From contig NZ_CP047984.1 in the NCBI RefSeq assembly GCF_009931655.1, forward strand, positions 744,001-808,000: a DNA stretch of 64,000 nt. Reading direction: 5' to 3'. The position numbers and the translations under genes were made by a program. The notes below the pieces were generated by a model. It worked only from the letters and a program-made list of their open reading frames with translations. It was not told the DNA's origin and made no database searches. The stretch is from Pontibacter russatus. GTDB lineage: Bacteria; Bacteroidota; Bacteroidia; Cytophagales; Hymenobacteraceae. This document shows, in pieces, positions 25,193-33,658 of the stretch (position 1 is the stretch's first letter; each line of letters begins with the position of its first letter).

Positions 25193-26614
25193 CTACAACT
25201 CCTTTATTTTGATGCTCCGGAAAGAGACGTTGTTGCCGTGGTCCTGAAGCAGGATGTGTCCTTTCTCCGCCTCCCCGAAATTCGGCCAGATTTTATACTT
25301 GCTCTTCGCCACCAGGTCGCGGAACTCCTCAGAGCCTCTTTCATACTCCAGCACTTTTATGCCGTTCAGCCAGTGCTCTACCGTGTTGTCGGGTTTCACG
25401 ATGATGCGCGCCCGGTTCCACTCACCAATAGGCTTCAGGAAGCGGGGGTTTTTCTCTGAAGTCTTCAGGTCGTAGAGCGAGGCGATGGTGCGGTTGCCGT
25501 CGCGGCCCATTTTGGCGTCCGGGTGCCGCTCGTCGTCCAGCAACTGGTACTCCAGGCCAATGGCCGAGGCGTTCTCCACGTCCTCCTGCTCCGTCACAAA
25601 ATACTTGATGCCGCTGTTGGCTCCCTCCGTCAGCTTAAACTGCAGTTGCAGGTCAAAGGCGTCGTATTCTTTCTCCGTCACAATGTCGCCGCCGTTCACC
25701 GACTCACCGCCGCCCGACTCCAGCACCTGCAGTTCGCCGTCCTGTATGCGCCAGCCGCCCTCCGGGAACTTGTCTTTGTAGGCGCCCCGCCAGCCCTCCG
25801 TGGTTTTGCCGTCCCACAGCAGCGTCCAGCCCTGCGCCTTCTCCTGCTCGGAAAGGGTGTTGGGCACCAGGTTCACCACAAAGGCATCGTGCCCCTCGCG
25901 GTGGGTCAGGTTATCCGTCTTGATGCGGATGTTGCGCCACCGGATTTCTTTCCCCGCATCTTCCGCGTCGCCAATGGAGTGTACCTGCAGCGCGATGAGT
26001 CCTTTCGGCGTCATGTCATCCACCACCGCGGCCACGGGCACGTCGTTTATCCAGGTCTTGATGTTGTTGCCGATGGCTTCGATCCGGGCCTTGTTCCACT
26101 CCCCTTTTTTGAAGGCCGACTGGGCCTCCGGATTCAGCGAGAGCGGGTACAGCCAGCCGCGCCGTGCCTCGTCATATATGCCGCCGGTCCATTTTCGGTC
26201 GGAGGGGTCCAGTTCGAACTGGTAGCCATGCACGCGGCCGTCCATCACGGCGGGGTCGGAGATGCTGCGGAACTGAACGCCGCTGTTGATGTCGTTGTCC
26301 AGCATTACCTCGAACTCCAGGATATAATCCCCATATTCCTTGTCGGCGGCCAGGAAGCTGTTGGGCGAGTCCATCACGGTGGTGCCCACGATGGTGCCGT
26401 CCTCCACCCTGTAGTCGGCCTTGCCGTTCACCTGCTCCCAGCCCGTCAGATCCTTCCCGTTGAACAGATCCGTCCAGCCGCTCTCGGCCGCAGCGTCGGC
26501 ACTTTCAACCGTCTCGGTGCTCTGCACCGTGTCGGAGCTGTTCGGGGTGCATCCGTACTGGACGCCGGAGATAAGAAACGGCATAAGCAAGAGAGAGAGG
26601 CGACTTCTTTTCAT
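25193..26614 (-). CDS. Two-domain DUF1080 (3-keto-disaccharide hydrolase-type) lipoprotein
   Basis: 473 residues from the ATG at 26614; a longer upstream reading lacks any signal. Signal ends at a lipidated Cys (SGVQYGC). Two DUF1080 jelly-roll domains follow: about 42-240 (WTDLFNGKDLTGWEQVNG) and about 260-473 (WTLLWDGKTTEGWRGAYK). DUF1080 proteins cleave 3-keto-glycosides made by Gfo/Idh/MocA dehydrogenases; this is established for some gut Bacteroides members. Two unlike domains in one chain may mean one catalytic and one binding domain. Upstream lies an operator candidate identical to that of uxuB. Confidence 0.88.
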   Translation of the reverse strand: MKRSRLSLLLMPFLISGVQYGCTPNSSDTVQSTETVESADAAAESGWTDLFNGKDLTGWEQVNGKADYRVEDGTIVGTTVMDSPNSFLAADKEYGDYILEFEVMLDNDINSGVQFRSISDPAVMDGRVHGYQFELDPSDRKWTGGIYDEARRGWLYPLSLNPEAQSAFKKGEWNKARIEAIGNNIKTWINDVPVAAVVDDMTPKGLIALQVHSIGDAEDAGKEIRWRNIRIKTDNLTHREGHDAFVVNLVPNTLSEQEKAQGWTLLWDGKTTEGWRGAYKDKFPEGGWRIQDGELQVLESGGGESVNGGDIVTEKEYDAFDLQLQFKLTEGANSGIKYFVTEQEDVENASAIGLEYQLLDDERHPDAKMGRDGNRTIASLYDLKTSEKNPRFLKPIGEWNRARIIVKPDNTVEHWLNGIKVLEYERGSEEFRDLVAKSKYKIWPNFGEAEKGHILLQDHGNNVSFRSIKIKEL

Positions 26615-26964
26615 TTTACGGTGGGTTAGTTTATGGTGAATTATGTGCTGTGTGCCGTGCATCACGATTACAGGAACTACTCCAGACAAGAGCAGAACAG
26701 CCTGTGCCAAGGCAAGCTATATCCTCCTATCATTGCAACAGGAGCCGTCGTCCGCTGGGTATTTTCAGCAGGAGTCACGCCCACCCTGTGCTGGAATCGA
26801 TTGCATATATAATTAAAAAATATTTAATATCATACAAGGCCCGCAGTTATTATTGCAGAAAAACAGTGATTGGTCAATTACACGAACGGATATAGGACTG
26901 CCCCATCCTCCCGCCTCGCCCCCGGATGGAATGATGCGCCGGCTTTCGGTGTTCTCAGACAGAG
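26615..26964. other. Divergent control region (DUF1080 gene / MsrB-like gene)
   Basis: 350 bp without a gene. Holds the 16-bp operator-like site at 26795 and an adjoining AT-rich tract (26803-26835). No full -33/-7 pair was recognised. Confidence 0.5.
26795..26810 (-). promoter_or_regulatory. LacI-type operator candidate upstream of the DUF1080 gene
   Basis: AATCGATTGCATATAT, identical to 22365-22380, same orientation and similar distance (about 180 versus 190 nt) to the downstream start codon. Confidence 0.6.
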
Positions 26965-27282
26965 ATGGGCATCGGGCACAAATTTGCGGCGAAACAATTG
27001 AGTGACGGGACACAGTTTATATATAGCTGCGCTGTCTGCAGCAGCCCCCTTTTCCCGGCAGCGGAGGAGTTTGACGCGGGCTGCGGCTTTCCGAGTTTCT
27101 GGAACCATGTAGCGGACCACGTGCGGCAGCAAACCCTGCGCACCTACGGCCGGACGCGCGAACAACTGGTCTGCAGCCGCTGCGGCGCACACCTGGGCCA
27201 CCTCTTTGCCCACCCCAACACCCCAACCAAGGTCAGGTACTGCATCAGCAAGAAAGCCATCGTAAAAGCAGGAGGCGCATAG
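26965..27282 (+). CDS. MsrB-like (SelR-domain) peptide methionine sulfoxide reductase
   Basis: 105 residues, shorter than normal MsrB (about 140). Zinc-site pairs CAVC and CSRC are present, as are FDAGCGFPSFW, GAHLGHLF and the RYCIS catalytic-cysteine motif near the end. The substrate-binding face is shortened: the N-terminal helix and part of the middle are missing. It would reduce methionine-R-sulfoxide in the cytoplasm. An N-terminally trimmed but still complete active site suggests function, yet a divergent role is possible. Single gene, divergent from the DUF1080 gene. Confidence 0.8.
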   Translation: MGIGHKFAAKQLSDGTQFIYSCAVCSSPLFPAAEEFDAGCGFPSFWNHVADHVRQQTLRTYGRTREQLVCSRCGAHLGHLFAHPNTPTKVRYCISKKAIVKAGGA

Positions 27283-27324
27283 GCCGCCTATGTAGCCGGA
27301 AATGGAATGGCGCTTGTATATAGC

Positions 27325-27786
27325 TTACCACAGGCTGTCGAAGCTGTACCTGGCGTTGCTCCAGAACTCGTCTAACGCGATGATGCGTGGCTTGAAAAAG
27401 GATATAAGCCGGGGCCATTCGTCCTGGTTGAATACGTTGGCCGGTGCGATCTCCTTGTATATCCTGCTGATGGTTTTCCCGTTCTCGTCGGCGGTGTGCA
27501 GTTGCCACTCCCACTCCTCTCCCAGGTAATCGTGCAGCACGCCCTTTAATTCCCGGAACTGGTCGTAATAAAGCTCCTGCAACTCCGGGTCCGGATGCGC
27601 CAGTTCGATGCCGACGCAAGCTTTCCGGTTGTCCGCCTGCATCCTGAAATAGACGTGCTTCTGGCCTGTCCTGTAATTCAGCCAGTTCACTTTTACGCCG
27701 TCGGCGCCGGGGTGTGGGGCGATATACTGCCCCAATGTCGTCCAGAAAGCCTGCCGCAGCTGCGACGCTTGCTCTTTCTTGTACAT
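27325..27786 (-). CDS. DUF4268-domain protein
   Basis: 153 residues starting at ATG 27786. The whole chain matches DUF4268: QASQLRQAFWTTLGQYIAPHPG, KVNWLNYRTGQKHVYFRMQADNRKACVGIEL, and a Trp-rich C-terminus with ALDEFWSNARYSFDSLW. The fold is related to nuclease-like domains in defence and repair proteins, but stand-alone copies such as this are uncharacterised. Cytoplasmic, no signal. Convergent with the MsrB-like gene. Confidence 0.85.
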   Translation of the reverse strand: MYKKEQASQLRQAFWTTLGQYIAPHPGADGVKVNWLNYRTGQKHVYFRMQADNRKACVGIELAHPDPELQELYYDQFRELKGVLHDYLGEEWEWQLHTADENGKTISRIYKEIAPANVFNQDEWPRLISFFKPRIIALDEFWSNARYSFDSLW

Positions 27787-27947
27787 CAAGCCACAATTAA
27801 TTATATACCCCTTTCAGCATGGCGTTGCACATCGGGGCGGTTCTACATAAACTGCTCCATCGGAGGCATACTCTGCCGGAGGCGCTACTTTAAAAAGGAG
27901 ATGTCGCCGCCATGCCGTCCCATCACCCATATAAGCCCTTTTTCCTT

Positions 27948-28322
27948 TCAGCAGGCAGCGTTCGGGTTTGGGTAGGTTCCAACGTTGTCCTCTTCCGGCG
28001 CATCGAGGCAGGCAAAGTCTTTCTCCACCAGCACCTCGACCTGGCTGCCCTTCCCGGTGTCCGCCTTCCCAGTCAAGCCCACCAGTTCCGTTTCCGTCCA
28101 CTGCAGCGCCAGCTCCCGCGGCACCCGGACGGTGGTGGTACACGCTTCGAAGTGAACGGTTAGCTCCGGGACAGATGACGCTTCCAGTACAAAGCGGAGC
28201 TGGTCGGCGGGCTCCGGGCCGAAGGCCGTCACTTCTGTCAGCTTGCCCTGCTGTCGGAAAGCGGCTACTTCCGGCTGCTTCAGCCTGAAGCGGATGCTGT
28301 TCCCTGCGATTCTGACTTTCAT
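27948..28322 (-). CDS. DUF7009-family small protein
   Basis: 124 residues. It opens with MKVRIAGNSIRFRLKQPEV and ends with KDFACLDAPEEDNVGTYPNPNAAC, a tail (CLDAPEEDNxGTYPNPxxxC) that recurs in Bacteroidota homologues I recognise as DUF7009. The regular beta-strand pattern with two conserved cysteines in the tail hints at metal or redox binding, but nothing is known. No signal peptide. Confidence 0.72.
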   Translation of the reverse strand: MKVRIAGNSIRFRLKQPEVAAFRQQGKLTEVTAFGPEPADQLRFVLEASSVPELTVHFEACTTTVRVPRELALQWTETELVGLTGKADTGKGSQVEVLVEKDFACLDAPEEDNVGTYPNPNAAC

Positions 28323-28661
28323 AGCTTTTTATATGTTTTTAACCTGTACGTGAAAGGCCCCTGCGGTGTCATTATTCACTCCTCCAAAGAAAACCACTTC
28401 TTCAGGAGGAAGCAAATGAAAGTGCTGTGCGGCAGGTATTGGCACAACCACCTGAGGCCGCCCATTGTTTTGCACTTACCGATGAAGGGTGCGTGGCACC
28501 AAAAAATCCACTGCTATATGCAGTACAGGCGCCTGTGCGGGACCTGCTGCCCATCAGCCTGCAACTAAACAGGTACATTACCGTTGCTAAGAAAGAAAAT
28601 CCTAACACTTGAATATAAACTTAGCTGGAACTGCCGGTTTCAGCTATTTACAGACGACACT
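28323..28661. other. Divergent spacer, no gene seen
   Basis: 339 bp between DUF7009 and the M48 protease. Neither strand shows a full -33/-7 promoter. Confidence 0.45.
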
Positions 28662-30125
28662 ATGAGAAAAATCACCATCACAGGTTTTATAACCACCATC
28701 CTGCTTCTGTTCAACTCCTGCGTCACCAACCCGGTGACCGGCGAGCGCGACCTGATCCTGATGTCGGAGGAGCAGGAGAAAGCGCTGGGCGCGCAGTCAG
28801 ACCCGGCAGTGGTCGCTCAGTTCGGGCTGTACCCGGACGAGAAGCTGCAACAGTTTATCAAGGAGAAAGGGCAGGCCATGGCGGCCATATCGCACCGCCC
28901 CGAGCTGAACTACACCTTCCGGATATTAGACTCTCCCGTGATTAACGCCTTTGCGGTGCCGGGGGGCTATGTGTACTTCACGCGCGGCATCATGGCGCAC
29001 TTCAACAACGAGGCGCAGTTTGCGGGGGTGCTGGGGCACGAGATCGGGCATATAGCGGCGCGGCACTCGGCACAGCAGCAAAGCAAGGCCACCCTGGCGC
29101 AGGTGGGCCTGATTGCGGGTATGATTATATCCCCGGAGTTTGCGCAGATGGGCGATGCCGCCGCACAGGGGCTGGGCCTGCTCTTCCTTAAATTTGGCCG
29201 AGATGACGAGCGGGAATCGGACAGGCTTGGCGTGGAATACTCTTCCAAAATAGGATATGACGCCACGGAAATGGCTGACTTTTTTCTGACCCTGCAAAGA
29301 ACCCAGGAGCAAAGCGGCGCGGCGATCCCCTCCTTCCTCTCCACGCACCCCAACCCGGCAGACCGCTATGAGACAGTGAACAAACTTGCCACCGAATGGA
29401 AACAGAAACTGAGCCTGACCAACGCGCAGGTAGACCGCAACAGTTACCTGCGGCTGATTGACGGGATAGTTTACGGTGAGGACCCGAGGCAGGGCTTTGT
29501 TGAGAACAGCACTTTCTACCATCCGGAGCTGAAGTTCAAATTCCCGGTACCACAGGGGTGGAAGCACATGAACTCCCCGCAGCAGTTCCAGATGGTGGCG
29601 CCTGACGGAAAAGCGATGATAGCGCTGACGCTGGCCCCGGGCGAGACGCTGGAGGCCGCCGCGCAGCAGTTGCTGCAGAATTACCAGTTACAGCCGGTGG
29701 AGTCCAGAAGCGTGACCGTGAACGGGCTGCCCGCCCTGGCCATCGTGGCCGACCAGCAGGTACAGCAGCAGGCACAACAACAGGCGCAGCAACCGCAGCT
29801 TCGCACCCTTATATACCTGATCCAGTATGGCGGCAACATCTACAGCATGATCGGCGTGTCCGGCATCAACGATTTCAACAATCATGCCCCGGTGTTCACC
29901 TCCACCATGCAGAACTTCAGCGTGCTGAACGAGCCTGACAAGCTGAACAGGAAGCCGGCGCGCATCAAGATCGAAACAGTGAGCAACTCCACTTCACTCC
30001 TGCAGATTTTCCAGCGGAACAATGTGCCCGAGGCGCGCGTGGAGGAACTGGCGATACTGAACGGCATGCAGCTGAAAGACCGCATCGAGAAGGGCACCAT
30101 GATAAAACTGCTGACACAGTATTAG
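28662..30125 (+). CDS. M48-family metalloprotease lipoprotein
   Basis: 487 residues from the ATG at 28662; the open frame extends upstream without signal. Lipobox ends at Cys20 (LLLFNSC). Zinc site HEIGH at 126-130 with the third ligand Glu near 185 (DDERESDRLG). A middle domain carries a Gln-rich run (QQVQQQAQQQAQQPQ). The C-terminus (ELAILNGMQLKDRIEKGTMIKL) resembles the LysM-like end of BepA/YcaL-type periplasmic proteases. Likely envelope quality control at the outer membrane. Monocistronic. Confidence 0.9.
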   Translation: MRKITITGFITTILLLFNSCVTNPVTGERDLILMSEEQEKALGAQSDPAVVAQFGLYPDEKLQQFIKEKGQAMAAISHRPELNYTFRILDSPVINAFAVPGGYVYFTRGIMAHFNNEAQFAGVLGHEIGHIAARHSAQQQSKATLAQVGLIAGMIISPEFAQMGDAAAQGLGLLFLKFGRDDERESDRLGVEYSSKIGYDATEMADFFLTLQRTQEQSGAAIPSFLSTHPNPADRYETVNKLATEWKQKLSLTNAQVDRNSYLRLIDGIVYGEDPRQGFVENSTFYHPELKFKFPVPQGWKHMNSPQQFQMVAPDGKAMIALTLAPGETLEAAAQQLLQNYQLQPVESRSVTVNGLPALAIVADQQVQQQAQQQAQQPQLRTLIYLIQYGGNIYSMIGVSGINDFNNHAPVFTSTMQNFSVLNEPDKLNRKPARIKIETVSNSTSLLQIFQRNNVPEARVEELAILNGMQLKDRIEKGTMIKLLTQY

Positions 30126-30245
30126 CCCATAAATCCATACGTGCTACGCAGCGGGCATATATGACGCTGTTTTTTGCCGGGCTTCAGAAAATCAGAACAA
30201 TTTGGCCCCTGCGGTGTAACAGTATAAGTCACCAACAAAGAATGT

Positions 30246-31319
30246 ATGTCCAGCTTATTCAGTCCACTCCAGATCAAAGACATCACCTTCCGGAACAGAA
30301 TCGCCGTTTCCCCGATGTGCCAGTACTCCAGCGAAGACGGCTTCACGAACGACTGGCACCTGGTACACCTGGGCAGCAGGGCCGTGGGCGGCGCGGGCCT
30401 CGTGCTGGTGGAGGCGACGGCGGTGTCGCCGGAGGGCAGGATTACGGCCGATGATGTCGGCATCTGGAAAGAGGAGCACGTGGCGGGGCTCCGGCGCATC
30501 GCTTCCTTTTTGGAGGCAGAGGGCGCTGTGCCGGGCGTGCAACTGGCCCATGCAGGTAGAAAGGCAAGCCACACAAGCCCCTGGAAAGGCGGACATGCCA
30601 TTTCTCCAGACGAAGAAAACGGCTGGCAGACGGTGGCGCCCAGCGCCCTGCCCTTTACCCCGGATGAGCCCGCTCCCACCGCACTGGATGAAGCAGGCGT
30701 TCGGAAAGTGGTTGCGGATTTCAGGATGGCGGCACAGCGGGCTTTGGTGGCCGGTTTCAAAGTGATAGAAATACACGCGGCCCACGGCTACCTGCTCCAT
30801 GAGTTTTACTCGCCACTCAGCAACCACCGCGCCGACGCGTACGGCGGCTCCTTCGAAAACCGCATCCGCCTGCTGCTGGAGGTGACGGCGGCCGTGCAGG
30901 AGGTATGGCCCGAGAATTACCCGCTCTTTGTGCGCATCTCGGCCACCGACTGGACCGAAGGCGGCTGGACCGCAGATGACTCGGTGGCATTGGGAAAAAT
31001 ACTGAAAGCGAATGGCGTAGATTTGATAGACTGCTCGACAGGCGGCAACGTACCGAACGCAAAAATTCCGGTTGGCCCGCTCTACCAGACGCCTTTCGCC
31101 GAAAAAGTAAAGAAAGAGGCTGGCATCAGGACGGGGGCAGTCGGGATGATCACCACCGCTGCCGAGGCAGAAGCCATCATCGCAGAAGGCAAAGCCGACC
31201 TCGTGCTGCTGGCCCGCGAGATGCTCCGCGACCCTTACTTCCCGCTGCACGCCGCCCAGGAGCTTGGCGCGGATGTGCCGTGGCCCGTGCAGTACCAGCG
31301 CGCAAAGCCGAGAAGGTAA
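30246..31319 (+). CDS. namA: NADH:flavin oxidoreductase, old yellow enzyme (YqjM/NamA type)
   Basis: 357 residues. FMN-binding TIM barrel with PMCQYSSEDG (Cys25, the YqjM flavin-tuning Cys), HAAHGYLLHEFYSPLSNHR (about 177-194, substrate His pair) and YGGSFENRIR. These mark the class II ene-reductases that reduce alpha,beta-unsaturated carbonyls with NADPH in oxidative stress and detoxification. Full length. The gene is alone, followed by a strong 17-bp hairpin at 31422. Confidence 0.93.
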   Translation: MSSLFSPLQIKDITFRNRIAVSPMCQYSSEDGFTNDWHLVHLGSRAVGGAGLVLVEATAVSPEGRITADDVGIWKEEHVAGLRRIASFLEAEGAVPGVQLAHAGRKASHTSPWKGGHAISPDEENGWQTVAPSALPFTPDEPAPTALDEAGVRKVVADFRMAAQRALVAGFKVIEIHAAHGYLLHEFYSPLSNHRADAYGGSFENRIRLLLEVTAAVQEVWPENYPLFVRISATDWTEGGWTADDSVALGKILKANGVDLIDCSTGGNVPNAKIPVGPLYQTPFAEKVKKEAGIRTGAVGMITTAAEAEAIIAEGKADLVLLAREMLRDPYFPLHAAQELGADVPWPVQYQRAKPRR

Positions 31320-31421
31320 ATCATATCACGATTTTCGGAGCACGTACTTCGCATCACGTAGCACGAAGAAGGACTTTGGATGATAAATTTGTGGCAGGCA
31401 TCATGCCGGTACTGTGGATTT

Positions 31422-31469
31422 ATATATAGCACGGGGCTGGAGCTTTCTCCGTAGCCCCGTGCTATATAT
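31422..31469. terminator. Long hairpin downstream of the old yellow enzyme gene
   Basis: Perfect 17-bp stem atatatagcacggggct / agccccgtgctatatat around a 14-nt loop. The outer part of each arm is TATATA. Confidence 0.75.
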
Positions 31470-31659
31470 GGCGGCAGTTTTACGAGGTCCTGACTTTGGC
31501 GATGCGCCAGGCCATAAGCGATGTGCCGTTCACATTCCCCGCCGCCGCAGAACTTGTGGCAGGGTCTGATATCAGCTTATACTACAAGAATGAATAACCG
31601 TATATGAGACACAGCCAAACCTGACATTCGCTATCCACTCCCTATATAAAATCACTCCC

Positions 31660-31699
31660 TATATAAAAAGGAGAGCCGATGGGCTCTCCTTTTTATATA
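31660..31699 (-). terminator. Terminator of the coiled-coil lipoprotein gene
   Basis: Perfect 18-bp stem tatataaaaaggagagcc / ggctctcctttttatata with a 4-nt loop. On the minus strand it ends in TTTTTATATA. Works for the gene ending at 31761, possibly on both strands. Confidence 0.8.
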
Positions 31700-31760
31700 T
31701 ACTTCGTGCCAGCTTTCCTGACAGATGCGTTCGCTCCGGGGTTAATATATGCCCGAGCTG

Positions 31761-32045
31761 TCAGTAGCCCCGGCGCTTTGCCTGCTCTTTCAGCGCATTC
31801 AGTTCATGCTCAGCTGCCTTTAGCCTGCTTTTGGCGGCTTTTTCCCGCTGCTCCGCTTCTTCTGAGTAGCGCTCTGCCTCTTCCACGTCCCTTTCCAGTG
31901 ATTCGATTTCCATCTCCTGCGCCCTTACTGCCGGGTCGTCTGAATAGCCGCCGCCCCCTAATACTGAGCAGCCCATCATAAACGGGAACAGCACGATGGC
32001 GGCACCGCCCACAGCCTTTGTATATATATAAGTCGATGTTTTCAT
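31761..32045 (-). CDS. Small coiled-coil lipoprotein
   Basis: 94 residues. Signal peptide ends in lipobox FPFMMGC, so it is likely anchored in a membrane. From residue 38 on the protein is a charged heptad coiled coil (VRAQEMEIESLERDVEEAERYSEEAEQREKAAKSRLKAAEHEL). No known domain; similar small lipoproteins resemble Lpp-type spacers, but no conserved Lys at the C-terminus. The N-terminus TYIYTK is encoded by a (TA)n run. Function unknown. Confidence 0.75.
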   Translation of the reverse strand: MKTSTYIYTKAVGGAAIVLFPFMMGCSVLGGGGYSDDPAVRAQEMEIESLERDVEEAERYSEEAEQREKAAKSRLKAAEHELNALKEQAKRRGY

Positions 32046-32197
32046 ATGTTCATTTAGATTGGTTCACTCCTACTTACGACGCAGCCTCCCGCACGGTTTT
32101 GGCGCCACTGACAGGCTTCCCTACCATACAGTATAAATAGCAGGCACTCCCAAGCAGCTGCCCTCTTTTAATTTTTCCTGAGAAAAAACTCAGAACA

Positions 32198-32205
32198 TAT
32201 TTTTG
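32198..32205 (+). promoter_or_regulatory. -7 promoter element for arsR
   Basis: TATTTTTG fits TAnnTTTG. It is 15 nt before the ArsR operator candidate, which would cover the transcription start. Confidence 0.5.
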
Positions 32206-32219
32206 TCTTTTCAGTTTTA

Positions 32220-32235
32220 ATCGTAATTTTACGAT
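32220..32235 (+). promoter_or_regulatory. ArsR operator candidate upstream of arsR
   Basis: ATCGTAATTTTACGAT, a near-perfect inverted repeat (ATCGTAA/TTACGAT), located 15 nt before the arsR start codon. A similar site recurs at 32601. Confidence 0.7.
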
Positions 32236-32249
32236 GATAAAAGACTCCA

Positions 32250-32582
<333 letters not shown>

Positions 32583-32600
32583 AAAATTTGCCCAGTATCA

Positions 32601-32616
32601 TCGCAATAATACGATG
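32601..32616 (+). promoter_or_regulatory. Second ArsR operator candidate, upstream of arsM
   Basis: ATCGCAATAATACGAT, an imperfect inverted repeat matching the site at 32220 in 11 of 16 positions including both ends. It lies between arsR and arsM. Confidence 0.6.
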
Positions 32617-32765
32617 ACATTAGATACAAGATGTTAGATGCAAGACACAGGATTTTTCCGATTTAGATATACCGGCCATGAACTCATATATCCTAACCGC
32701 CACATCAGCGCATCTTCAAAGATTTGAATCAACATTTATATATAGTAACACTAAAAAATAAGACC

Positions 32766-33611
32766 ATGAATAACGCAGAAGAACTGAAGAAGCTTGTAAA
32801 GGAAAAGTACGGCGAGATTGCCCTGCAAAGCAAGGAGCAAAACGAAACCTCCTGCTGCGGCGCCACCGGCTGCTGCACCGTGGATTATGCCATTTTCGCG
32901 GATAATTACACGCAGCTCGAAGGCTATAACCCCGATGCCGACCTGGGCCTGGGCTGTGGCGTGCCGACAGAGTTCGCGCAGATAAAGCCCGGCGATGTGG
33001 TGCTGGACCTTGGCTCCGGGGCCGGCAACGACTGCTTCGTGGCACGCGCCATTGTAGGCGACACCGGCAAAGTGCTGGGCGTGGACATGACGGAGGCCAT
33101 GGTTGCCAAAGCCCGCGACAACGCCGAGAAACTGGGCTTTCACAACGTGGAGTTCCGCCAGGGCGAAATCGAGGACCTGCCTTTGGCCGCCAACCGCGCC
33201 GATGTGGTGATCAGCAACTGCGTGCTGAACCTGGTGCCGGACAAGCGCAAGGCTTTCTCAGAAACCTACCGCGTACTGAAGCCGGGCGGCCACTTCAGCA
33301 TCTCGGATGTGGTGCTGGTGGGCGAGCTGCCGGAGGGACTGGTGCAGGCGAGTGAACTATATGCCGGCTGTGTGTCGGGGGCTATTCAGAAGGAAGATTA
33401 CCTGCAGATCATCCGCGAGGCAGGCTTTGAGAACGTGACGGTGCAGAAAGAAAAAGTCATCCAGGTGCCGGACGAGATTTTGAAAGACTACCTCAGCGAG
33501 GACGAAATCCGCGCCTTCCGTGCCAGCAACACGGGCATCTTCAGCATCACAGTATATGGCGACAAACCCGCCGCCGCTGCCTGCTGCGCCCCCGGCTCCA
33601 ACTGCTGCTAA
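32766..33611 (+). CDS. arsM: Arsenite S-adenosylmethionine methyltransferase
   Basis: 281 residues from the ATG at 32766. SAM-binding motif VLDLGSGAGND (79-89) and the arsenic-coordinating cysteines at 90 (AGNDC), 152 (SNCVLNL) and 202 (YAGCVSGA), as in characterised ArsM; Cys64 is also conserved. N-terminal (TSCCGATGCC) and C-terminal (ACCAPGSNCC) cysteine clusters flank the enzyme. It methylates As(III) to methylated and volatile species. Lies 183 bp after arsR with an operator candidate between, and before an arsC-like gene. Confidence 0.94.
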   Translation: MNNAEELKKLVKEKYGEIALQSKEQNETSCCGATGCCTVDYAIFADNYTQLEGYNPDADLGLGCGVPTEFAQIKPGDVVLDLGSGAGNDCFVARAIVGDTGKVLGVDMTEAMVAKARDNAEKLGFHNVEFRQGEIEDLPLAANRADVVISNCVLNLVPDKRKAFSETYRVLKPGGHFSISDVVLVGELPEGLVQASELYAGCVSGAIQKEDYLQIIREAGFENVTVQKEKVIQVPDEILKDYLSEDEIRAFRASNTGIFSITVYGDKPAAAACCAPGSNCC

Positions 33612-33658
33612 CTGGTTGCTCCCACCGTGTCCTATATAGGTGCGGTGGGGCTTTATAT

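Larger units (their letters stand above)
31320..31760. other. Intergenic spacer with two terminator hairpins, no gene seen
   Basis: 441 bp. Contains hairpins at 31422-31469 and 31660-31699, and a direct repeat ACTCCCTATATAAAA (about 31637-31667). Confidence 0.6.

Noticed and set aside
27595..27975. 126-codon plus-strand frame between DUF4268 and DUF7009
   Set aside because: Antisense to DUF4268 for much of its length, low-complexity end and no domain.
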